Source: Allopusillimonas soli (GTDB lineage: Bacteria; Pseudomonadota; Gammaproteobacteria; Burkholderiales; Burkholderiaceae_B). From it: a DNA stretch of 64,000 nucleotides. The position numbers and the translations under genes are program-made. This document shows, in pieces, positions 50,287 to 58,451 of this stretch (position 1 is its first letter; each line of letters opens with the position of its first letter). The stretch spans positions 186,001-250,000 of the forward strand of contig NZ_SDQC01000003.1 of NCBI RefSeq assembly GCF_004153445.1, given 5' to 3'. The notes below the pieces were generated by a model that saw nothing but the letters and a program-made list of their open reading frames with translations, had not been told where the DNA came from and ran no database searches.

Positions 50287-51351
50287 TCAATGCGGAAACG
50301 GCCAGATGCGCAGTTTCTCCTTGCCTATGCTCCAGAGCCTCGCCAGACCGTGAGGCTCGGCGATGAGGAAAAAGACAATCAATGCCCCGAATACGATATG
50401 TTCGATGTGGGACGCGGTATCCACGGCGATGCTCAAGCCGAAAGTGTGCGGAATATTGGTGAGCAACACCGGCAACAGCACCATGAAAGCGGCACCGAAG
50501 AAACTGCCCACGATGGACCCCATGCCACCGATGATCACGATGAACAACAATTGCAGCGACCGTCCCAGATCAAAGGCCAGGGGCTCCCATGATCCAAGGT
50601 GGATATAGGCCCACAGCGCGCCCGCCACGCCGATGATGAATGAGCTGACCGCAAAGGCAGACAGCTTGGCATACATGGGTCGTATGCCTATCACCGCCGC
50701 AGCCACGTCCATGTCGCGAATGGCCATCCACTGCCTGCCGATGGCGCCGCGCACCAGATTCTTGGCCAGCAACGCGAACACCGCCACGAAAAACAGAACG
50801 AACAGATAGCGCTGGACGGGCGTCTGGACAGGTAGCCCGAAGGCATGCAACGCCGGCACCGAGACGTTGCCCGATGCCGAATAATTGGTGAAATAGGGGA
50901 TGCGCAAAAAGGCCCAATCGACGAAAAACTGGGCCGCCAGCGTGGTCACCGCGAGATAGAGCCCGCGTATGCGCAGGCTGGGCACACCGAACACGATACC
51001 CACCAATGTAGCGAAGACGCCTCCCAGAAGAATCTGCCCGACCAGGGGCATCCATGGCAGGCGCACGCCGAAGTTCCAGGCCGCGTAGGCGCCCACCGCC
51101 ATGAAGGCGCCCGAGCCGATGGAGATCTGTCCACAATAGCCGACCAGGATATTCAGGCCTATGGCCGCCAGAGACAGAATGAGAAACGGAATGAATATGG
51201 CCTGGAGAAAATAGTCGGAAGCCATCGCCGGCACAAGCACAAACGCCGCCAGCAGCACGGCCAGCATGAAGACCCGGTCCTGGCGTATGGGAAATATCTG
51301 CTGGTCGGCACGGTAGGTGCTTTTGAACTGGCCGTTTTCACGATAGAACAT
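50287..51351 (-). CDS. Liv-type ABC permease LivM
   Basis: 354-residue permease with eight to ten membrane helices. Contains the family segments LNILVGYCGQISIGSGAFMA and GGMGSIVGSFFGAAF. Pairs with LivH to form the membrane channel; located between LivH and the binding protein in the operon. Confidence 0.88.
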   Translation of the reverse strand: MFYRENGQFKSTYRADQQIFPIRQDRVFMLAVLLAAFVLVPAMASDYFLQAIFIPFLILSLAAIGLNILVGYCGQISIGSGAFMAVGAYAAWNFGVRLPWMPLVGQILLGGVFATLVGIVFGVPSLRIRGLYLAVTTLAAQFFVDWAFLRIPYFTNYSASGNVSVPALHAFGLPVQTPVQRYLFVLFFVAVFALLAKNLVRGAIGRQWMAIRDMDVAAAVIGIRPMYAKLSAFAVSSFIIGVAGALWAYIHLGSWEPLAFDLGRSLQLLFIVIIGGMGSIVGSFFGAAFMVLLPVLLTNIPHTFGLSIAVDTASHIEHIVFGALIVFFLIAEPHGLARLWSIGKEKLRIWPFPH

Positions 51352-51387
51352 AGTCGGTTCCCGAATTGTCTTTCTGTTCTGTCCGGG

Positions 51388-52317
51388 TCAGACCCGGTCG
51401 ATGATCTTTTCGCCGAACAGACCTTGCGGCCTGAACAGCAGGAACACGAGTGCCAGCATGTAAGCGAACCAGATTTCGATTCCGCCGCCGACATAAGGCC
51501 CGATATATACCTCCGACAGCTTTTCCCCCATGCCGATGATCAGTCCTCCGATAATGGCGCCGGGCACCGAGGTCAGCCCGCCAAGAATGACCACGGGCAG
51601 CGCCCGCAGGGCCGCAGTGGAAAGCGTGAATTGCACGCCAAATTTCGACCCCCACACAATGCCGGCCACCAGCGCCACGAGTCCGGCCACCGTCCACACC
51701 ACAACCCATATGCGATTGAGCGGGATGCCGATGGATTGCGCAGCCTGGTGGTCATCCGCCACCGCACGCAGGGCGCGGCCTACGGTGGTGTACTGAAAAA
51801 AGAAGGCCAGCACCGCCACCAGCAAGGCCGCGATCACTGCAGCGGTCAGGTCCTCCATGCTGATGAGTACACCGCCCTCAAACACCGATTGCAGGATGAA
51901 CACCGGATCCTTGGGCAGGCCAACATCGATGGTGTACACACTGCTGCCAAAAATGAGCTGCCCTATGCCGTCCAGGCAATAGCTGATTCCTATGGTGGCC
52001 ATGAGCAGCGTCGTGCCTTCCTGGTTAACCAGATAGCGCAACACCCAGCGCTCAATGATGACAGCGATGATCCACATGAACACGGCCGTCAGGACAAAGG
52101 CCAAGATATTGGCAAGCAGCAAACTGTCCGAGCCCAGCCACGCATCAATCCAGCCAGAGAGTCTTGCCATGCACAGCGCGGCGATCAGCACCATCGCCCC
52201 TTGTGCGAAGTTGAATACACCGGATGCCTTGAAGATCAGCACAAAGCCCAGTGCTACCAGTGCATACAACATGCCCGTCATCAGACCGCCAAACAGGGTT
52301 TCCAGAAAAAATGCCAT
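51388..52317 (-). CDS. Liv-type ABC permease LivH
   Basis: 309-residue hydrophobic permease with LFGGLMTGMLYALVALGFV at the N-terminus and GGLTSVPGAIIGGLIIGMGE near residue 230, both typical of LivH. It starts 15 bases after the LivG stop. Confidence 0.88.
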   Translation of the reverse strand: MAFFLETLFGGLMTGMLYALVALGFVLIFKASGVFNFAQGAMVLIAALCMARLSGWIDAWLGSDSLLLANILAFVLTAVFMWIIAVIIERWVLRYLVNQEGTTLLMATIGISYCLDGIGQLIFGSSVYTIDVGLPKDPVFILQSVFEGGVLISMEDLTAAVIAALLVAVLAFFFQYTTVGRALRAVADDHQAAQSIGIPLNRIWVVVWTVAGLVALVAGIVWGSKFGVQFTLSTAALRALPVVILGGLTSVPGAIIGGLIIGMGEKLSEVYIGPYVGGGIEIWFAYMLALVFLLFRPQGLFGEKIIDRV

Positions 52318-52332
52318 GTCTTGCGCCCCCGC

Positions 52333-53130
52333 TCAGTGGCTGGCGCCGAGATAGGCGCGAATGACTTCGGGATTCTGGCGTACCGAACCAGGGTCGCCAT
52401 CGCCTATCTTCTTGCCATAGTCCAGTACCACCACGCGGTCCGATATATCCATGACCACGCCCATGTCGTGCTCGATCAGCACAATCGTCGTACCGTACTC
52501 GTCGTTCACATCCAGAATGAAGCGGCTCATGTCCTGCTTCTCTTCTATATTCATGCCCGCCATGGGTTCATCCAGCAGCAGGATGCGGGGCTCCATGGCC
52601 AGCGCCCGGCCCAGGTCCACCCGCTTCTGCAGCCCGTAAGGCAGACGCCCGACCGGCGTCTTGCGATAGGCCTGGATTTCAAGAAAATCGATGATGCGCT
52701 CGACGAACTCGCGGTGCGCAATCTCTTCCCGCTCGGCCGAGCCCAGACGCAGAGCCTGCGCGAGGATGCCACTATTCATGCGCAGATTGCGGCCGGTCAT
52801 GATGTTGTCAAGAACGCTCATTCCCTTGAAGAGCGCCAGGTTCTGAAACGTGCGCGCAATACCCATTTCGGCGGCGCGGCGCGGATTCATCTTCGCGAAG
52901 CGCTCGCCCTCGAGCATGATCTCCCCCTCCTGCGGCGTATAGACGCCATTGATGACATTGAGCATGGAGCTCTTGCCGGCGCCATTGGGGCCTATGATGG
53001 CGCGCACTTCATGTTCGCGCACATCGAAGGAAATATCTGTCAGCGCTTTTACTCCGCCAAAACGCAGGGAAATGTTCTTCATATCGAGGATGACTTCCCC
53101 GATGCGTTGCTCACGGACACTGGCACTCAT
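52333..53130 (-). CDS. Liv-type ABC transporter ATP-binding protein LivG
   Basis: 265-residue ATPase with Walker A GPNGAGKSS (about 52), Walker B ILLLDEPMAGMN (about 170) and an LPYGLQKRVDLGRAL signature in place of LSGGQ, the usual LivG variant. Its ATG overlaps the stop of the upstream ligase gene (ATGA), so ligase and transporter are translationally coupled. Confidence 0.88.
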   Translation of the reverse strand: MSASVREQRIGEVILDMKNISLRFGGVKALTDISFDVREHEVRAIIGPNGAGKSSMLNVINGVYTPQEGEIMLEGERFAKMNPRRAAEMGIARTFQNLALFKGMSVLDNIMTGRNLRMNSGILAQALRLGSAEREEIAHREFVERIIDFLEIQAYRKTPVGRLPYGLQKRVDLGRALAMEPRILLLDEPMAGMNIEEKQDMSRFILDVNDEYGTTIVLIEHDMGVVMDISDRVVVLDYGKKIGDGDPGSVRQNPEVIRAYLGASH

Positions 53131-55100
53131 GCAGCCTTCCTGGTTTCGATGGTGTGCATCCTGGCCTGCATGATGCGCAAGTCGGCTGCTATCCTGCCGG
53201 TACGACCATCCTCGAATTTGACTTCGGTCTCAATGTACTGGCCTTGCCGGCCCGCAAACAGCGCCTCGACCAGCACGGCATACTTCTGTGCAATAAAGCC
53301 GCGACGAACCTTGCGCGTGCGCGTCAGTTCGTCATCGTCAGGATCAAGTTCCTTGTGCAGTATGAGAAAGCGCGCGATCTGTGACCCGCACAACCGGGGA
53401 TCGGCCGCCAGGTCGGCATTGACCTGATCGATGCAATCATGGATCAGCGCATAGACCTCGTCCTTACCCGCAAGATCGGTGTAGCCCGCATAGGGCAAGC
53501 CACGGCGCTCGGCCCAGTTGCCCACGGCCTCCAGGTCAATATTGATGAATGCGCACACTTCCGGCATACCATTGCCGAAGGCCACCACTTCCTTTATATG
53601 AGGAAAGAACTTGAGCTTGTTCTCGATGTACTTCGGCGCAAAGAGGCTGCCGTCAGCCAGCTTGCCAACATCCTTGGCGCGATCAATGATCTTGAGTTGG
53701 CCGTCCTCGTCGAGATAACCCGCATCGCCCGTGTGATACCAGCCGTCGTCGGTGAAGGATTCGGCCGTCGCCTCGGGGTTGCGATAATAGCCTGAGAACA
53801 GGCCGGGACTGCGCACCTGAATCTCGCCATTGTCGGCCACGCGAATCTCGACGCCCTTGACGGGCGGCCCCACCGTGTCCGCGCGCACATGCCCATCCGC
53901 TTGCACGCATACAAAGACCGAAGTCTCCGTCGAGCCATACAACTGCTTCAGGTTGACACCGATGGATCGATAGAAAACAAACAAATCAGGCCCGATGGCC
54001 TCGCCCGCGGTGTAGGCAACCCGCACACGGCTCATGCCCAATGCGTTGCGTAACGGCCCGTATACGAACAGATTGCCCACGGCATACTTGAGGCGGTCCC
54101 ATGTGCCGACCGTACGATCGCCATCCAGGATGCGCACGCCCACGCGGCGGGCAAGGCCCATGAATACATGAAAAAGCTTTCTCTTGATGGCATGGGCATC
54201 CTCCATGCGTATCATCACGTGAGTCAGCAGCCCCTCCAGCACGCGCGGCGGTGCGAAGTAATACGTGGGCCCGATGTCATGCATATCGATCGACACCGTA
54301 TCGGGCGACTCGGGATGATTGACCGTAAAGCCCGTTACCAGAAACTGAGTGTACGAGAACATATTCTGGCCTATCCATGCGGGCGGCAGATAGGCGAGCA
54401 CATCCTCGCGGTCGGACAGATTTTCAAGTTCCTGGATTGCGCGTGCGCGGTCAATCAGTGCATGATGCGAAAGCACGACGCCCTTGGGCTTGCCTGTGGT
54501 GCCCGATGTGTAGAACATGGCTGCGGCATCCTGCGGATCGATGGCTGCCATGGCCTGTTCAACGTAGCCGGGATGCGCCTGGGCAAACTGCTCGCCCAAT
54601 ACAAGCACAGCTTCGAATGAAAGCAGGCGCTCCTCGTTGTAGTTGCGCAGCCCCCGCGGATCATCATAGACAACCTTGGCAAGATCCGGACACCGCGGCG
54701 CAATCTCCAGCATTTTGTCGACCTGCTCCTGGTCCTCGACCACCGCGACACGGATACGGGCGTCCTGAAGCACGTACTGCATTTCCTGCGCGACCGCATC
54801 CTGGTACAGAGGAACCGGGATAGCCCCCAGGCATTGTGCCGCCATCATGCTCAGGTACAGCCTGGGGCGGTTCTCGCCTACAATGGCGACGTGCTCGCCG
54901 GGCTGCACCCCCAGCGATGCAAGGCCATTGGCCAGTGCACAGGCCTGCCTGGCCAACTCGGCCCAGGTCATGGTCTGCCAGATGCCCAGATCTTTCTCGC
55001 GCATCGCGGGTCGATCGCCGCGCTCACGGGCATGCTGCATTACCAACCCTGGAAAGGTCTGAGGCCCGGCCTGCGCATACTGCGACGACGACTGTGCCAT
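53127..55100 (-). CDS. AMP-dependent long-chain-type acyl-CoA ligase
   Basis: 657 residues of the ANL superfamily. P-loop YTSGTTGKPKG (about 188), LYGSTET (about 400), YHTGDAGYLDEDG and IDRAKDVGKLADG are intact, so it should form acyl-AMP and acyl-CoA. First gene of the Liv operon. ATG 55100 has GGAGGAG five bases upstream, a near-perfect site, and is preferred over 55208. Substrate may be the acid imported by the transporter (inference from coupling). Confidence 0.88.
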   Translation of the reverse strand: MAQSSSQYAQAGPQTFPGLVMQHARERGDRPAMREKDLGIWQTMTWAELARQACALANGLASLGVQPGEHVAIVGENRPRLYLSMMAAQCLGAIPVPLYQDAVAQEMQYVLQDARIRVAVVEDQEQVDKMLEIAPRCPDLAKVVYDDPRGLRNYNEERLLSFEAVLVLGEQFAQAHPGYVEQAMAAIDPQDAAAMFYTSGTTGKPKGVVLSHHALIDRARAIQELENLSDREDVLAYLPPAWIGQNMFSYTQFLVTGFTVNHPESPDTVSIDMHDIGPTYYFAPPRVLEGLLTHVMIRMEDAHAIKRKLFHVFMGLARRVGVRILDGDRTVGTWDRLKYAVGNLFVYGPLRNALGMSRVRVAYTAGEAIGPDLFVFYRSIGVNLKQLYGSTETSVFVCVQADGHVRADTVGPPVKGVEIRVADNGEIQVRSPGLFSGYYRNPEATAESFTDDGWYHTGDAGYLDEDGQLKIIDRAKDVGKLADGSLFAPKYIENKLKFFPHIKEVVAFGNGMPEVCAFINIDLEAVGNWAERRGLPYAGYTDLAGKDEVYALIHDCIDQVNADLAADPRLCGSQIARFLILHKELDPDDDELTRTRKVRRGFIAQKYAVLVEALFAGRQGQYIETEVKFEDGRTGRIAADLRIMQARMHTIETRKAA

Positions 55101-55217
55101 GGTGTCTCCTCCAAAGCGGCCCACGCAGTTTTCTCTCGATGCGGGGCCTTTATGTTGCAAACTGTTTTGTTGTTCAGTCAGCTGTATGTAAAGATATAAG
55201 CTGCTCATGTCTTCAAC

Positions 55218-55233
55218 TGTCGCCGATATGACA
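55218..55233. promoter_or_regulatory. Candidate operator between the ligase operon and Crp/Fnr gene
   Basis: TGTC and GACA are arranged as an inverted repeat with an 8-base spacer, 28 bases before the regulator's ATG. Spacing is plausible for a Crp/Fnr dimer, but the arms are short. Confidence 0.25.
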
Positions 55234-55260
55234 TTCGCCTACTTTCTAGGGTAAATCCCC

Positions 55261-55935
55261 ATGCATCCGGAACAGACGCTGCAGGAGACCGCTCCCTGGT
55301 TTCGCCTGCTCGATCCCGCGCAGCAGGCGCGCGTACTGCACGACGCGCAGTATGCCCGCTATCCCGCCGGCGCGCTCATAGAACGCAAGGGCGAGCGCGC
55401 CCATGCCTGGATAGGCGTGCTCGACGGCCTGATCAAGGTATCGGTGGGCAGCCCCGATGGCAAGATGGCTTCGCTCACGGGCGTTCCAAGCGGCGGATGG
55501 ATAGGCGAGGGTTCCCTGCTCAAGCACGAGGAACGCAAGTACGACGTGGTGGCGCTACGCGACAGCCATATTGCGCGCTTGCCCGAGGCAACATTCAACT
55601 GGCTGCTCGACAGCAGCATTCCCTTCAACCGCTATTTGCTGCATCAGTTGAATGAGCGGGTCGGGCAATTCATCGGCAAGGCCGAATACGATCGGCTGCT
55701 CGCAGCCGATGCGCGGGTGGCACGATGCCTGGCCGAGCTTTTCAATCCCATGCTGTATCCAGGCATCAGCATGCGACTGGACATCACCCAGGAAGAAATC
55801 GGCTATCTTGCCCGCACCTCGCGCCAACGCACCAACCAAGCGTTGCGCACGCTCGAGGACGCGCGGCTGCTGCGGGTGGAATACGGCGCGGTCGAGGTTA
55901 TCGATCTGGAAGGCCTGCGCCGCTACGGAATCTGA
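55261..55935 (+). CDS. Crp/Fnr-family transcriptional regulator
   Basis: 224 residues: cyclic-nucleotide-binding-type beta-roll (about 15-115), dimer helix, and winged helix-turn-helix (about 170-215, with ITQEEIGYLARTSRQRTNQAL). No N-terminal Fnr cysteine cluster is present, so it is not an oxygen-sensing Fnr. Divergent from the ligase-Liv operon with 160 bases between starts, making it the likely local regulator. Confidence 0.87.
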   Translation: MHPEQTLQETAPWFRLLDPAQQARVLHDAQYARYPAGALIERKGERAHAWIGVLDGLIKVSVGSPDGKMASLTGVPSGGWIGEGSLLKHEERKYDVVALRDSHIARLPEATFNWLLDSSIPFNRYLLHQLNERVGQFIGKAEYDRLLAADARVARCLAELFNPMLYPGISMRLDITQEEIGYLARTSRQRTNQALRTLEDARLLRVEYGAVEVIDLEGLRRYGI

Positions 55936-55938
55936 TTC

Positions 55939-55970
55939 CGGGCGCGGCGGCACACCCGCCGACGCGCCCG
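55939..55970. terminator. Strong bidirectional hairpin
   Basis: CGGGCGCG pairs with CGCGCCCG, extended by GCGG/CCGC with a small bulge around a short C/A loop. It lies between the convergent Crp/Fnr and Bug-type genes. No U-tract. Confidence 0.55.
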
Positions 55971-55977
55971 CGCGGCA

Positions 55978-56943
55978 TCAATCAAGCCGGATATTGGCCG
56001 TCTTGATCACCTCGGCCCATTCCTCGCGCTGTGCTTGCGCATAGGCCTTGAAGTCACCGGACGACATGGGCATGGGCTCCACGCCCATGCTTCGGATTTT
56101 CCCGTCCACTTCCTGCGACTTCAGCGCTGTCTGCAGCGCCTCGCCCAGGCGGCTTACCGCTTCCTCCGGCATCCCCTTTGGCCCGACCAGACCCTGCCAT
56201 GCGTAGGCATTGAAATCCTTGACGCCGGCCTCGGCCATGGTCGGCACGTCAGGCAAAAGGGCAATGCGCTCGGGTGTGGCGACGGCCAGGACGCGCAGCT
56301 TGCCTGCCTTGATGTTCGACAGCGCGGCCGCCGAATCGACAAACCCCATGTCCACCTGACCCCCGAGCAGATCCTGCAGCGCGGGAGCAGCGCCCTTGTA
56401 TGGTACGTGCAGAATCTTGACATCGGCTCTTTGCTTGAACATTTCCAGCGCAAGATGATGCGGTGATCCCGCGCCCGCGGACGCCGAGGACAGCTTGCCA
56501 GGACTCTTTCTGGCCGCATCGATCACGTCTTGCACCGACTTGAATGGCGACTCCTGGCGCACAGCCAGCATCAGGGGGAATCGAGCCAGCCCGCCGATAT
56601 ACGTGAATTCGTCGGGATCGTAGGACAGCTTCGAGTACAGGGAAGGGTTGTAGGCCAGCGTGCCCGAGTCGGCGGTGCCCACCACGTAGCCGTCGGGTTT
56701 GGCGTTCTGCACATAGGTCGCCCCGATAATGGTGGCCGCGCCCGGCTTGTTTTCCACCACGATCGTCTGATCCAGGGATTTCTCCAGCGACGAGGCCACC
56801 AGGCGCGCAATGACGTCCGAGCCGCCGCCTGCCGAATAAGGCACAACCCATTGGACCGGTTTCTCAGGCCAGCCCGCAGCTTGGGATAAGGAAGCGGCGC
56901 CCAGCAGCGCCACGGCGGCGAGCGCCTGCAGTTTCTTGAACAT
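55978..56943 (-). CDS. Bug/TctC-type tricarboxylate-family binding protein
   Basis: 321-residue periplasmic binding protein of the tripartite tricarboxylate family, expanded in Alcaligenaceae. Signal peptide ends near SQAAG (about 23). Typical segments are WPEKPVQWVVPYSAGGGSDVIAR and VENKPGAATIIGA. No TctA/TctB membrane genes are adjacent, which is common in this family. Divergent from gdhA. Confidence 0.9.
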   Translation of the reverse strand: MFKKLQALAAVALLGAASLSQAAGWPEKPVQWVVPYSAGGGSDVIARLVASSLEKSLDQTIVVENKPGAATIIGATYVQNAKPDGYVVGTADSGTLAYNPSLYSKLSYDPDEFTYIGGLARFPLMLAVRQESPFKSVQDVIDAARKSPGKLSSASAGAGSPHHLALEMFKQRADVKILHVPYKGAAPALQDLLGGQVDMGFVDSAAALSNIKAGKLRVLAVATPERIALLPDVPTMAEAGVKDFNAYAWQGLVGPKGMPEEAVSRLGEALQTALKSQEVDGKIRSMGVEPMPMSSGDFKAYAQAQREEWAEVIKTANIRLD

Positions 56944-57061
56944 GTACGGTTACTCCAGAAAGTGTCTGAACAATGGCACGATCAACGCGCCGGCACGAGA
57001 AAGTATGGCTCCATAAGCGAAGGGGCGGAATCGGGATTGCCCCTCGGACGGGTTTTTAATA

Positions 57062-57099
57062 CGTCCCCTTGTAAATTTACGGCACAAAAATAAGGGACG
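57062..57099. repeat. Nested inverted repeats upstream of gdhA
   Basis: CGTCCCCTT (57062-57070) and AAGGGACG (57092-57099) form an outer inverted repeat with one extra C. GTAAATTTAC (57071-57080) is a perfect inner palindrome. It lies in the intergenic region shared with the Bug-type gene, 60-100 bases before the gdhA ATG, and is a good operator candidate. Confidence 0.45.
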
Positions 57100-57161
57100 C
57101 TACATTGGGGTGATTTAGAATAACGCTATCGTTTCCTTCATCTCAAACCAAGGTCCATGCC

Positions 57162-58451
57162 ATGTCAGAAAATCCCAACCATGCCCTGCCCTCCTATCTC
57201 CACCCGGAAAACCTGGGACCCTGGGGCGTTTATCTGGAGCAGGTGGAGCGCGTTACGCCATACCTGGGCAAGCTGGCAAAATGGGTTGAAACCCTGAAGC
57301 GGCCCAAGCGTGCGCTCATTGTCGATGTTCCCGTCGAACTCGACAACGGCACGATTGCCCACTTCGAAGGCTACCGGGTGCAGCACAACACATCGCGGGG
57401 CCCGGGCAAGGGCGGCGTGCGCTTTCACCAGGATGTCACGCTGTCGGAGGTTATGGCCTTGTCCGCATGGATGTCGGTCAAGGCCGCCGCCGTCAATCTG
57501 CCCTTCGGCGGCGCCAAGGGCGGCATACGTCTCGACCCGCACAACTACTCCCATGCTGAACTCGAACGCATTACGCGCCGCTACACCAGCGAAATCGGCT
57601 TCATCATCGGCCCCAACAAGGATATTCCCGCACCCGACGTCAATACCAATGCGCAGACCATGGCGTGGATGATGGACACCTACTCCATGAACGAGGGCGC
57701 CACCGCCACCGGCGTCGTCACAGGCAAGCCTATCTCGCTGGGCGGCAGCCTGGGGCGTGTCGAAGCCACAGGCCGGGGTGTGTTCGTCATCGGATGCGAA
57801 GCCGCGCGCGACGCCGGCATTCCCATCGAGGGTGCGCGCGTCGTCATTCAAGGCTTCGGGAATGTCGGGGGCACCGCGGCCAGACTTTTTCACGAGGCTG
57901 GCGCAAAAGTGATCGCAGTTCAGGACCATACCGGCGCGCTGCACAACGCGCATGGCCTCGACGTGCCTGCCCTGCTGGCCCATGCAGCGGAAACAGGCGG
58001 TATTGCGGGTGGCGCGCATGCCGAACCCATCTCACAAGCAGATTTCTGGGCGCTGGAAACAGAGCTGCTCATTCCGGCCGCACTGGAAAGCCAGATTCAC
58101 GCAGGCAATGCGGACTCCATACGCGCGAAGGTCGTGATAGAAGGCGCCAACGGTCCCACCACACCCGAGGCGGACGATATCCTGACAGCCAAGGGTACCC
58201 TGATCGTCCCCGATGTGCTCGCCAACGCGGGCGGCGTCACGGTCAGCTATTTCGAATGGGTGCAGGATTTCTCCAGCTTCTTCTGGACCGAATCCGAAAT
58301 CAACCATCGGCTCGAAGGCATCATGCGCGCCGCCTACGCGGCCGTGGCAAGCGTGGCAGTCGAGCACAAGGTCAGCCAGCGCACGGCCGCATTCATCACC
58401 GCATGCACGCGCATACTCGAAGCGCGCGAAGTGCGAGGCCTCTACCCCTGA
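57162..58451 (+). CDS. gdhA: Glu/Leu/Phe/Val dehydrogenase (glutamate dehydrogenase)
   Basis: 429 residues, hexameric type. Catalytic lysine region [23 protein letters not shown], and the NAD(P) loop GFGNVGG are present. The length and the [12 protein letters not shown] segment match NAD-type glutamate dehydrogenases related to GudB/RocG. Oxidative deamination of glutamate to 2-oxoglutarate is the likely role. The last 10 bases overlap the end of the TreY-like gene. Confidence 0.9.
   Translation: MSENPNHALPSYLHPENLGPWGVYLEQVERVTPYLGKLAKWVETLKRPKRALIVDVPVELDNGTIAHFEGYRVQHNTSRGPGKGGVRFHQDVTLSEVMALSAWMSVKAAAVNLPFGGAKGGIRLDPHNYSHAELERITRRYTSEIGFIIGPNKDIPAPDVNTNAQTMAWMMDTYSMNEGATATGVVTGKPISLGGSLGRVEATGRGVFVIGCEAARDAGIPIEGARVVIQGFGNVGGTAARLFHEAGAKVIAVQDHTGALHNAHGLDVPALLAHAAETGGIAGGAHAEPISQADFWALETELLIPAALESQIHAGNADSIRAKVVIEGANGPTTPEADDILTAKGTLIVPDVLANAGGVTVSYFEWVQDFSSFFWTESEINHRLEGIMRAAYAAVASVAVEHKVSQRTAAFITACTRILEAREVRGLYP

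Noticed and set aside
50845-53427. 860-codon open frame on the plus strand
   Set aside because: It is antisense to the livM, livH and livG genes. The translation is rich in His, Arg and Gln with no family motif, as expected for the mirror frame of high-GC coding DNA.
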